Source: Asterochloris sp. CNOR1
Lineage: Eukaryota; Chlorophyta; Trebouxiophyceae; Trebouxiales; Trebouxiaceae
Length of the DNA stretch: 64,000 bases
NCBI GenBank assembly: GCA_963969365.1
Contig: OZ017753.1
Span: forward strand, 186,001-250,000
Direction: 5' to 3'
How positions within the stretch are numbered: position 1 is the stretch's first letter; each line of letters opens with the position of its first letter. Below are positions 49,401 through 61,400 of the stretch, piece by piece. A program made the translations under genes and the position numbers. A model generated the notes under the pieces. It worked only from the letters and a program-made list of their open reading frames with translations. It was not told the origin of the DNA and ran no database searches.

Positions 49401-52400
49401 CCTCCCTCAGATGGCTGGGAGCTGTGACATCCATTGGGCAGCTGATCACCTGCGCTGGCGGGCATACGTGCAGGCTGATCAAGCAGGCAGCTAGGTCAGT
49501 CTTCCGACACCCAGGAGTGATGTGACTGCTGGCCCTGGCAGGCTGCATGCTGCCTTGCACACATGTCTGCAGCCTGCTGGTATCAGAAAGGGGGGTTGCT
49601 GTGCCAGGAACAGGTTTCAGGTGCTGTGACACATCAATGCTCCTCAAAGCTGCTGCTTCAGCAGCCAGGCTTCAAGGTCTCCTCGCCTGAACAAGCTTGA
49701 AATGTGAGGCGCCCTGCAGGACTTGCATTGACAGAGGTTCCTGGCATAGACAGTGTTGTGGTGTTCTTTATCACGCCCGGCAGCAGGGTTCAGCATTGAA
49801 AACCTAACTGCAGGACTGGCGCAGCAGCCCCTACAAAGGCGGCCTGTGGAGCTGTTGTGCCAACTGTCCTGTCCAAGGCGGTGCTCTCCCGCAGCCTCCA
49901 GCACAGCAGCCCACTGGTGCAGCACGCCACCCTGACGCTGCTCACACAGAGCCTGGAGGCTGCTGCTCAGGTGCTGGCAGAGCTCCTGTCATCCCCGGCA
50001 GCTGGGACAGAGAGTGTTCCTGCCACCATCGCTGCCTCCGCCAACAAGCCAGGGCATCAGTCGTCCAGGGGGGCTGGGTTTGAGACTGCCCCTGCCAGTA
50101 TAAATGGCTCTGCCAACATAGCTGGCTCTGCCAGCAAGCCTGTGGTTGCGGAGGCGCCAGCGGCGGGCAGCGAGGCCAGGCAGCTGTCAGCTGATGGGGC
50201 GACAGGGGCAGAGGCTGGCAGGGTGCTGGCCCAGACCAGCGCTTCATTAGATTCACAGATTGCAGCGGCGCTGCAGCTCCGGCAGCAGCAGCTGGCTGTT
50301 GCAGACCCTGGCTACCCTGCTGGGGCTGCTGCAGAGCAGATCCAGCCGGCGTCGGAGCTGGAGTCTGGTCCACATATGGCCACTGCTGGCTCAGGCAGCA
50401 AGGCTGCCAGCTGGGCCTCTGCCGGCGCCAGGCTGCAGCAGCACCTACGGCTGCAGCTGCCACAGGTGCAGCTCCTGGTGGCGCTGCATGGCAGCCTGAC
50501 AAATCAGCTCTCAGAGGACAGTGAACAGGTAAGACCTGGATCGCCGGCCTATATCCCAGCTGCTACATCTGGGTCTGGGTGTTAGTGTGCATTTGGAAGG
50601 TGTACGCGATGCAAATACTCAGACTGCCCCAGCAGCTGACATCGTCCAGCTCAGGCTCTACTGAATGCCTGCAGATTTCTGTGTTCATGCAATTGTCTTC
50701 GCAGCACTGTGCTGGGTGTTGTGGCCTCATGTCTCAGATTTTCTTCATGATGCTCCTGCAGGGTAGGGTGTCACCTGACGCCCCTGAGGATGCAGCAGAA
50801 GGTGGCGAACGTGCCAGCATGTTGCTGGCTGGCCTGCTTAAAGTCATGCTTGGCTACCAGCGCTGCATGCCAGAGTCTTTGGCAGAGGGCAAGCTGGATG
50901 CAACCAAGCTGCTTCCCAAGGTGGGCCACGCAGACATGCATGAGTGAGACAAAAGTGTGCTGCTCTGTCTGCCTTCCCCTGGAGAAGCATGGCCCTGCTT
51001 CTTGACATCCAAGCTTCATCCTTAAGTCCCATGTGTTGTGCTTCAATCAAGGGTGGCTTGACAGCAGTCAGGGTAGTCTGGCTGACACCACAAGGTGTAG
51101 CAGCTTACTCAGTGGCCTCCCCTGTACCATATTTCCCCCATTCTTTGCTTGCAAGAGATGTCTTCAGCAATCTTGTTGGGCTGCTGCTAGAAGTCATGGT
51201 TGAGTCTGTGCTCTGCTGCCTGCAGGAGCTGACTCAGTGGTCTCCCCTCTGCCAGCACAGCCTCCTGCAGCTGCTGCTGGCCATGCACCAGCCGGGGCCC
51301 ACTTACAGTGAGCCGCATGAATTCAGTGCAGCAGGGGCTGGCACCGCAATACGGCCGCTGCCACCTGCTGCGGTGCTGCCGCTGCTCAAGCTGGTCATGG
51401 GCGCAGCTGCCAGCGCAGTGAAGGAGCTGGCACAGCAGCTGCTGGCGGGGCATGTGGCTGCTGTGAGCCAGCCTGAGGGTCCACAGGGGGCGGTGGAGGC
51501 TCAGCTGTGGCTGGGACTGCTGCCCCTTATAGACGACCAAGAGTGAGCTGCAGCTGGCCCTTGACAAAGCATTCATGACTCTCCCATCTACTGGCGAGAG
51601 CAGATATGGAGCCGCCACTGATGCTTAAAGCAGCCAGAGCCCTCCTGTCCATTGGCAAGAGCAGCTGGTCTGCCTATTGAGCTCTGACGGGGCGTAAAGC
51701 CTCTCATGCGCACCTGAGAGAGGGCGGCAGCAAAATGTTGGTGTCGCGACCAGAACTCTCCTGTCATTAGGCGGAGCTGCTGATCCACCTTCCATGCTGT
51801 GACAGGCCTGTTGCCTCCCAAGCATGACTAAGAGGGGGCTGCAACTGATGCTGTGCTAAGCTGTGTGCCTTGTGCGGGTCTGGCTTGCCTGTGTCACTCT
51901 GTTTGGGCCTGCTGCCAAAGGTGAGTTGCAGGAGAGCTTTTGTTCAGGCTGTGCTGCTCTCCTGCACAATGCAGCTCGGTTCCCTGAGGCACTGCAGGCT
52001 GCCCTGTGCAGCCACGCCACAAGCAGAACCCTCTTGTGTCCTATGTCTGCATGAATTCACATCTTTTGGCATGGAACTGGGTGCGGCCATGCACACTGCT
52101 GCAGTGTGACTACCCCATCTGTGCCTGCAGGCACGCGGTTGCCATTGCAGCCTTCCTGGCTGAGGCCCTCACTGCAGTGGTGCGGCGGCCTCACGAGTAC
52201 TGGCTGCTGGGCCAGGCTTGTCTGACTGCAGTGCCAGTGCAACAGGGTCTGCACCAGGCACACAGGTAAGCAGCTTGTGGTCAGTCCGACCTGAGAATGG
52301 GCGAAAGCTGTTTCCAAGGTGTTGTCTGTGGGTGGGCTGAAGGTGGCCCAGAGCAGGCAGCTGAAATAAATTGCTGACTTCAGGGCATAGGGTTGCGCAT

Positions 52401-55400
52401 TGCTTCTGCTGCAGCCAGAACAGCTGCCCAAGAAGAGAAAGCAGGTGCTCTGCCTGCAGGCAGGTCGCTATCAGCTACTTGGCAGTCTGTGCCCTTCGAC
52501 AAGCCCTCAAGGTGGCAGGGTCAATCAAGCTGCCAAGGGCAGCCTGTGCGCTGATCGCTGCATACACAGCAGGTGAGCCCCTGCACTCTCACTGGAACTG
52601 GGCATCCAGGTATTGGAACCAGGTTGTACTCCTCTTGCCCCTCCCAATGGGGTCTTGAAAGTGAAGCTCACTCACACTTGGAACACCCTGAGTCAGAGTC
52701 AAGTGCTGGATACCCTCTGCCATGACAGGGCACAGGTCCTCGGGCATCTGTAACTCCATTTGAGGTCCATCATGCACTCCACCTCCAGCTGTAGAAGCTC
52801 CAAGGGAAGTCCCATATCATGCTGGCGCCTTCATGAGGCCCTGGGACATGTTCATGCTGCTAAGGGCAGCCTCTCGCAGCTAAGCTATCTGATGACCACA
52901 AAGTGCTTTCAGTGCTGACTAGGGCACAATGTCATGGCACAGGCAGCCAGTGGCGCCTCTTTGTGCTGGCAAGGGACACTGTACCCTTCTATCAATACTG
53001 GGCCCCTTACTGGCAACCCACACAAGCCGCTTGCTTGGAAGTCAAGCCTTGCACCTTGTCCTGGTGCAGAGGTGCCGCAATGTCGCTCTAATTCACTTGC
53101 AAATACGCTCTGCAGGCTGCCAGACGGTGCACTGACGCTGTTGCCATGTGCAGGTGTTCTGCAGCAGCTGCTGGCCATCTTGCCAAATGGCCAGCAGCTA
53201 GCTGCTCTCATCATCTACCTGACTGAGGAGGCAGCTGCAGCTCAGGAGGCAGATCGTGAGCAGCCATTGCCAGACGCTGCAGCGAGGCAGGGCCGCGGCA
53301 ATGAACCCGCTCAAGCTGTCGCGCACCAGCTTGCGCAGGTGAAGGGCCCGGCTGCCCAGCCTCTGGTGTCCCTGTACCAGGCTGCCTGCAAGGTGGTGGA
53401 GGACACTTGTGCCCCTGCTTTGGAGCGGGAGGGGGCCCAGCCAGGTGGGGCAGATGACGTGACGACTGCCCCTGCTTCTGTTGCTGAGCAGACAGGTGGC
53501 AGGGCAAGGCAAACTGGCAGCAAGCGTAGCGCTGCTGCCCTGAGCGCTGACACCGTCAGCGCTCAGCGCAGTGATGACAACAGAGCGGCTGCGCGCCACA
53601 AGAAGCGTAAGGGGGCGCAGAGTGCTGGCAGCGACCAGGCTGGTCAGCAAGAGGGAGGGCCTGCAGCAGCCGCTGATGATGTCGAGCAGCTGCTCTCAGA
53701 AGCCGCAGACCGTCGGTGGTGAGCTGCGGGCCCAGCTACATCTGCCTGGCTTGGCTTTCTGTTGGCCTGAGACTGGGCAGAGTCGCACATACTGCTGCAG
53801 CGTCGCTGTTCTCTCTGCGTCTGCAGGCATCCTTGCCTGCTCAGGACTGTGAGAGCTGCCTACTCAAACCTTGAAGGCTGAGCATGCATGCCTGACTCAG
53901 CACATGAGCCACCCTGTGACGGGGTATGCACAGCTGCTGTAGCCATGATGGGTCATTAGCATGCTGCTTCTGGCTGTGAATCTCCTTAGCAAAATCTGAC
54001 TGTCTTGCAGGCCAAGTGATCAGCACTTGGTGCACGTCAGCCGCCTGCTGACGGCCATTGCATGCACTCCAAGCGGCAAACTTGCTCCCTGCAAGACCCA
54101 GCTGCTGGCAGCTGCAGCCAAGCAGGGCGACTTTGGCCTGTACTGGGCTGCCTGCCGCATGCATGGCCTGCCAATTGAGGTTGGCAGCGGGAGTCAGGTC
54201 CTGCAGGAGACTGCCGGCAGCATGTTGGCAGCCTGCTCATTCCTGCTGCTCCTGCCGCTGCTGCGTAACACCGCAGCCTCCGGTAAGCTCAAAAACCTTG
54301 CACCAGCTCCCTTTTCAATGCTGTGGGTGTGGACACATGCCTACCTCAAGTCTTGAGGAGGCCAATACTGCGCTCTGGCGCGCGTCAGTGCTCAGCAGTA
54401 GACTCTTCTCCAGCTTATGCCTGAGGGAGTCTTGCTGGCATTGCTGCTGCATGATGTGCCGCATACCATCCTACCTGACCCTGGATGGCCCCAGCAATTT
54501 TGCTGCATGCCTGCAGGCATGCCAGCAATACGGCAGAGCCTGAACGACGCCCTGGCCAGAGTGCCACCAGCTGGGCAGTGTGTGGCAGCCCAGGCGCTTG
54601 CCACTCAGCTCAGCAAGGTCAGCAACAACATGCACCAGTGGGAGGTGGCGCTCAGCCTTTTGAGGCGGGCTCTGGGCCTCCCACAGCAGCCTGCTGAGGG
54701 CTTTCACAGTCAGGTAACGCTCCCACACAGCATGTCGGCTGCACCCCGGGATGCGCAGCTCAGCATCTGTACTTGTGCTATACCTGCCTCACCGCCCTGC
54801 AGCTGCTCTGGTGCTATGATCTTTCACAGAGTACAATGCAAAGGCTTGACAGATACACTCCACTGGGCCCACCATGAGTCATGCACCACCTGCTGCAGGC
54901 TGCACCAGAGGGAGCTGCAGTCAACTGGCTGTCAGCCACAGCAGTCCTGCAGCAGCTTCTGCATGACCAGCCTCTGCACAGCTCCCGTGACGAGGACGTG
55001 CGGCGCTCCAGAGAGGTCGCCCTCCTGGTAGCAGATGTGCTGGAGGCAGCCGGCAGGGGGGATCACGCGCTGGCACCAGGGCTGCAGCAGGCCTGCAGGC
55101 CGCTTCTGCAGAGGTGTGTGGGCAGCTGCTTGAGACCTGAGTGCTCATCATGCGCAAGGCTGCCTGTACGTCAAGGTCCGGGATGCCCTGACATCAATCT
55201 ATCTACTTCCCCACATGTTGCCTGCGGACAGGAGTTGACATTGACTGCGGCTTGCCAGCCATCAAGAGCTTGTTCTGCAGGTGACTGCTGAAGTACATCA
55301 TGTCTGCATGCCTGTGCCAGTCAAGCAGTATGTCGGCACCGGAGCCGCCATTTGCCAAGCCTGTGCGCTGACTGGAGACTGGTGGCTGTGCAGGCTTGCT

Positions 55401-58400
55401 GAGGCGGCAGAGCAGGCTGGCAGCGTACGCAGTGACGCCTGCGCCCTGCAGAGCTGCATCGTCCTTGCACGCCACATGCCGCTGGGGCCGCTAATGCACC
55501 TAGCAACCCACCTGCTGTGCCTCCTGCTACCGCCTGAACCCAGCCAGCGGCCGACAGCGCCCTCCTCTGCAACTAACCCCAGCAGCAGCGCAGCACAGCT
55601 TGCAGCTCGTGCAGTGCTGCGTCTGAGGCTGCCTGCGCAGCTGCACGCAGTGTCAGAGGCAGACCAGGAAGCCTTTGCTGGGGCGCTGAGCAGAGCGTTC
55701 CTGTCCCAGCCAAGCGACACCGCACTGGCCGCCTGCCTGTTTGGGCTGCTGAAGCTGAGCCAGCAGGAAAGTGGCGCTGCCCTGCAGTGAGTCTCTCTGC
55801 CTTTCTGTGTCTTGGCCTGGGGCCCAGCACAGCTGTGGGCTTACCCATGCAGCCCCCTGCATGGCCGCATCTGCTGTGGCTGACTGTGAGGCATGCAATA
55901 ATGCCTCGAGGCACCTGACAGGCAGCTCGGCTGCCCTGCACTGAGCCTTGTGCAAGCATCCATCAGACTGCTCAAGTGACAGGCAGAGCACTGTGTCCAG
56001 CCTGCAGAATCATCATTACATTTGTGTTGTTTTTTGCGCAGGCTGGAGGGCAGCATGCTCAACCTGATGGAAGCCTGCCTGGCCAGTGGAAGCTACTGGT
56101 CAGGGCGCCTCCTGGGCCTGCTGGTCGCAGTGAGCAAGGAGTGCTGCCAAGCGTTCCCTCGGAAAGCACTGCGCCCTCAACTGATTGCAGGTGGCCGCCT
56201 GTTGTGGCCTGCCTCAGAGAGTCATACTTCTGTTGTCTAAGGAAGACTTTCCCAGGGTCAAGTTGCCTTTGTGCCTGCCTTGAATCTGCAGCAGCCTGCA
56301 CTCGGTAGACATGGGGACAACTTCAAAATGGAGCTGGAGATTCCAAAACTTTTGCAGCAGCTGCCCAGGCACGTTGACTAAGGGAGCAGCCTGTCTGCCT
56401 CAGGGTCATGCAGCTTCACAAAGCATTTGTACCACTGCCTGGACAGGGTGCCACACGGGTTTCCCGCTGTGTGTGCAAGAAAGTCGCATGCGTCGGAAAG
56501 GCTGGGTTGTTGTCTTGCACCCGCAGGAGACCAAGTGGCAACTGCCCGACTGGCCGCGCTGCTTCCTGGGATGGCAAGCTGGCTGGGCAGCCTCCAGCTG
56601 GGGAGTGGGCACCAGCGCTTGAGCCGAGAGCAGGCCGCTCTGTGCGCTGAGGTGGTCACGCTCCTTGTGGCACGGCTGCACTCCCAGGGTGGGCAGTGCA
56701 CCGCCCTGTTCAGCACCCTGGGGTGAATGGTGACAACGGCCTGCAGAGCCAGGCTGGCAAGCCAAAGTCAGCAGATGTTGTCGTAGTAAGGTTGCGGACA
56801 GGCATGACTCACGCGGGGAAGCGCCTTGTTTGTCACGCCCAGGCAGGCAGCATCTCACCAAGGTGCCTCCTGCAGGTAGCTCCAGGGCTGACTGGGGCGC
56901 TGCTCACGTGAACCCAGATGCAGCCCTGCTGTGGGCCTTGCTGGCCGTGCCCGTCCTTCTCAGGCTAATGCGGCTGCGGCTGCTGACCCAGACACAGGCG
57001 CAGCAGTTGTTGGGCACCAGCGTGCGCAATGAGGGCGCTGAGGGGAGGAGGGGGCAACAGTTCCTGATGGAGGCTGCAGATGTTGCATCGGCGCTGGAGC
57101 ATGTCAGCACGGTCGGTCGCCCAATGTTGCAACACTTTCTGGACAGACGCAGCAATTTGGAGGTCCCTTGGTCCCATAGCATCAGGCTGGCGACAGCGTC
57201 AACGCAGCAGGTGAGCTCCGCCGGTGACGCTTGGGCGGTGATGCCAAGTGCTGATGTGTGCAAGCAGTCAGCAACACGCTTTTGGTATGGGGCTAATGCA
57301 GCCGCAAGACATCTTGTGGAGTGTTTCTCTCTTTATGTGTCCAGCTTGCCCTGCCTTGGCATCTCAATCAACAGGCCATATGCAGACAGCTGAAGGCCTT
57401 TCTGCATTCTCAATGCAGGTGTGCGCCTCTGGCATCAGGGGAAAGCAGGACCTGCAAGTCGTCCAGACTCTGCTGCTCGCCTCTCGTCTACACTGGCCAG
57501 AACCCAATGAAAAGGTAAGGCTGGCAACAAGTAGCACAAGTACAAGCAGAAGTTTTACTTGAAGCACTGTAAGCATGCAGACGGTATTACAACGTACTGC
57601 GTCATGCTTCCAGCCTGGGTTTGATCTTTGCCCTGACCAGCAGTTTACCATGTCAATTTGCTGGCAGGCAGGCTGATTGCTTGCTGTGAAGATGGCCCGT
57701 GGCTGTATGCTGAGCAAGCAGTGGCTTGTTGCTTGCTGTGAAGGTGGCCTGTGCCTGCCGACTGAGCAGGCAGCGGCCAGTTGCTTGCTCTCAAGATGGC
57801 CTGCACCTGCAGGCTGAGGAGGCAGCGGCTTTCAGCGCCATCAATGCTGTCGGCGACCTCCTGGCAGACATGCCAGATGAGCTGCGGTGTCAGCACGAGG
57901 CAGTGTGGCGCAGCATGGCAGGGGACATTGAGAGCTTGGGCTTCAGCATCTTCAAGCTCAGGATGCATGATGCTGCCTCCATCAGGCTGTTGCGGCGTCT
58001 GCTTGCTGCCATAGTGCCCGCCACAGAGGGTGAGGCCAGAGTGTCAATCGCGCTGCTAATGGCAGCTGCAGGCCAGGATAAATGTCATTGCATATTGCTG
58101 TGTGAAGCGCAGCTACAGGCATGGCATTGGGCGATTGCACATGTGCATCTTCACAGGCAGCACCCTTGCCTTGTTTAGACGGAGACATGCAGAAGCACAC
58201 AGCAAGGCAACCTGGTCTCTCGTGCCATGGCAGCAATGTGCCCCAACCACCTCTTGCTTGGCTGGCAGCCCACTGACTCAGTGTCTGACACATGTCCAAT
58301 CTGCCCATGTGCAGAGAGGACTTCAAATCTGGGTGTGCTATCCATGGCTGGGACGTTACTGCACCTCCTGACCCACCACTCAGCCTTCAGGCCCACCCTG

Positions 58401-61400
58401 TTGGCTGGTGATGAAGCAGCTGACCAGCTGCCTCCACAGGCGGCCCAGATGCAGGTGCCCATCACCTCGCTGCTACCTCTGGTGGAGGCGCAGCCGCACG
58501 AAAGCCAGGTGGGTGACCCTTTGGACATGCTTTTTGCTTTTTCTTCATTGCTCCGCAGCCTTGTGACATGCACTTCTTCAAGGTCCCTGCAACTGTGAGG
58601 AATGTGCAGAGCGCAGGCCCCTGAGGCGGCTGACACTGTATCTGCTGCTGGAAAGGCAAGGTCAACTACAGGCAGTCATGTGCACGCTGTGCGACCTGCT
58701 GACAAAAAGGCCCTGAGCATGGCATGTCAAGGGTGTGAGCTCTATTTGTGCTGCAGTAGGGGTCAGCACAAGCTTCAGGCAATAACATGCATGTTGTGCA
58801 GCCTGCTGGCAACAAGGCCTTGACGCACTCGCATGACAGTCGAGTGACAGCCTCTCTGGCACGTGTGTATGTGCGACAGGTTGCTCCCAGCCTGAAGCAG
58901 GAGGTTGTGGAGCTGCTGGACGTCCTTCTTGACCTGCACCAGGCCTTCCTGCCAGAGGGCGATGCTCAGCACACTGTCAACATTGCACAGCTGAGCGGCA
59001 CCCTCATCCACCTGTCGCGCCGGAGGCCAGTGCAGCAGATGGCTGCCCTGCTGACAACGCTGCTGCGCTCGTATGGGGCCACCCTCAGCAGCACAGATAG
59101 GGCGCTGGGGCGGTTGCTGAGGAACGTGAACAGCCTGCTGGTCCAGGCGCAGCCAGAGTGGGCTGCTCAACTGGAGCAGGTGCGGCAGCAGGCGCTGGAA
59201 AGGCAGCAGCAGGTGGGTTTAGTAAACTTAGCTGGTTGGAGGGCTCGTGAACAGTCTGCTGCTGTGGGGGGCTGGGCTGCTTCCGTGCAGCAGCGGGCGC
59301 TGGCAATGCAGCACAAAGTGGGCTTCAGCAGCTAGGTGCGATGCAGGGTTGCGGGGCGTATTGGTAGAGCAGAACACACAAAGCAAGTCTGGGCGATTCT
59401 TGACCGTGTGCTGTGTCCTTTTGTGCTGACGATTTTCACGCTCGCCCTCAATCACTCATTCTGACGTGCTGGCATGCTGTGCAGGAGCTGGCGAGGCAGC
59501 GGCTTGCGCATGGCAGGTCGCCATTTGGTCACACAGAACAGGTGAGTTCCTGTGCAGTTTGAGGCAGCCTGCAAGCAGCACAGAACCAGAGGTAGCCTTG
59601 ATTCAACCCTGGGCTGCCACTTGTTGTGTTGAAAGAGGCCAGATACCTGCGAGCTGGGCATCTGCACTCCTGGATGGGCTGGTAGCTGCAGTGTAAATGA
59701 CACGGAACAAGGCTGCAGGGGACCAATTGGGGTGCTGTCCCCGTCGAGACGTGTCGTCCTGCAGTGCTGTGTCATCCTCAGTGTGTGGATGCCAAAGCAG
59801 CCATGTATGACTGCAGGCTGGGGAGATGGGAGATGCTGAGGAGGGAGCTGATGAGGGCACAGAGGCTGAAGAGGATGAGGCTGCTGCAATAGCAGTGGAC
59901 GGGGTGGAGGGCAGCGTGCTGGTTCAGCTGATGCAGGGGCCTCTGGCTACAGCCGGGTGAGTGGACCTCTGAGCTGGGATTCGAACAAAACCACTGCAGT
60001 GTGATGTTTCAGCGAGGTGATGTATCAGCACTAGCACTGAGCAGCTGCTGCTGTCTGCTGAGTAGCAGCCTGACATCTGGGTGCCGCAACGCCTTTGCAT
60101 TGCACGAGGCTGGCGAGCAGGTGCGGCGAACAGAGTTTGGTCATGCACATGCAGGTTCTGCTGGGGCTCTGCGGCTCAGGTTGCACATAAGGCAGGCCCC
60201 TCTTCAGAAGCCCAGGGTCCTGCTGGAGCCACCTCAATGTGAGTCCTGCAGGCCCTTTTCAGAAAGAGCTGGCTGCAATTTCTGGCAAGATACAGTGTCT
60301 GAAGGTTGTCGTCTGCATGCTTGGACCTCACGTCAGCCAGCCCCCTCAATTGCCAGATGGGTGCCACACAGCTGTTGCTTTGGTATGAGCAACGATGACT
60401 GGCTCCACTCCTGCATGCTACCAGGTACGACAGTCTGCCTCTGTGCAGGTTGCAACAGGATCTCAACATTCAAACATTCATGTCCACTGCCTGTGCTTCG
60501 TCTGCAGGCCAGCAAGCCAGCACTGCTGCCCGTCCTGCACGCCGCTGCAATTGCTCCAACTCCTGATGTTGGGCCCTTCGCATGCCCTTTCAATACCTCG
60601 GTCGATGGCAAGCATTACTGGGACAGCCCGCACTGGCTGCTGGCTGCAACAGGAGGTTCACTATCCAGATTCACGGGCTGCAGGTTGTTCTGCAGGGTTT
60701 CAAGCCAGCAGTGGTGCCTGCCCTGCAGGCTGTGGCAGGAGGTGGACCCTCGGCGGGTGGCCCTCACCTGCGTGCACTTCCCCGAGCAGCGCACCCTGGC
60801 AGCAGATGAGGTCCTCGACCCTGCCCCAGCCAGCTCAGAGGAGCTGGCTCACTGGCTTGCTGAGCAGCTGAGCCTGCTGGACACTGGCACCCCTGTGGGA
60901 CGCTCAGAGGAAACGCAGGGAGCACCTGCAGTCGCTGCTGCTGCTCCAGGATTCCATCCCCAGGGCGTGGACCCTGCCTGGCTGCTGATCAGCGCCGTCC
61001 AGGTGCGTCACCTGCCGCTCTGCTGTAGTCGACGTGGGACCTCCGGACTGATGCGTCGCTCTGTCTGTATGACCGAGTGCTGGACATGTTGCTACTCCAC
61101 GTGGCTGCTGCCAGTCCTTGTGGCTCTGCTGGCTCCTGCAGTGCTACCTGCATCTGCAGCTGTCGCTTACCGGCGGTCTCCTTGGCGGCCAGGATGCCGC
61201 AAGCTTCTGTGGGGGACTCTTAGCACAAGGGGTAAAAGGGTTCTGTTTCTCAGCGGCAGCTGCAACATCAATGGAGCAGTCTACAGCTCTTGGCCTGGCT
61301 CACTCACCTTGCTGCCTCCTGTAGCATGCCAACTGCAGTTGAGGCATTGCTGCTTGCTGCACTTATACAATACGTTGTTACATGCTTTAGGCCTGTAGAG

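Noticed and set aside
59965-60060. B-box-like GTTCGAATCCC on the minus strand with a weak A-box-like sequence upstream, suggesting a tRNA or tRNA-derived SINE
   Set aside because: No acceptor or anticodon stem could be paired and no poly-A tail or target duplication was visible; it is probably chance within an intron.
60001-61398. 465-codon open frame
   Set aside because: Only 60729-61002 matches URB1; the rest is intron that happens to be open in this frame and includes acceptor-like ctgcag sites.
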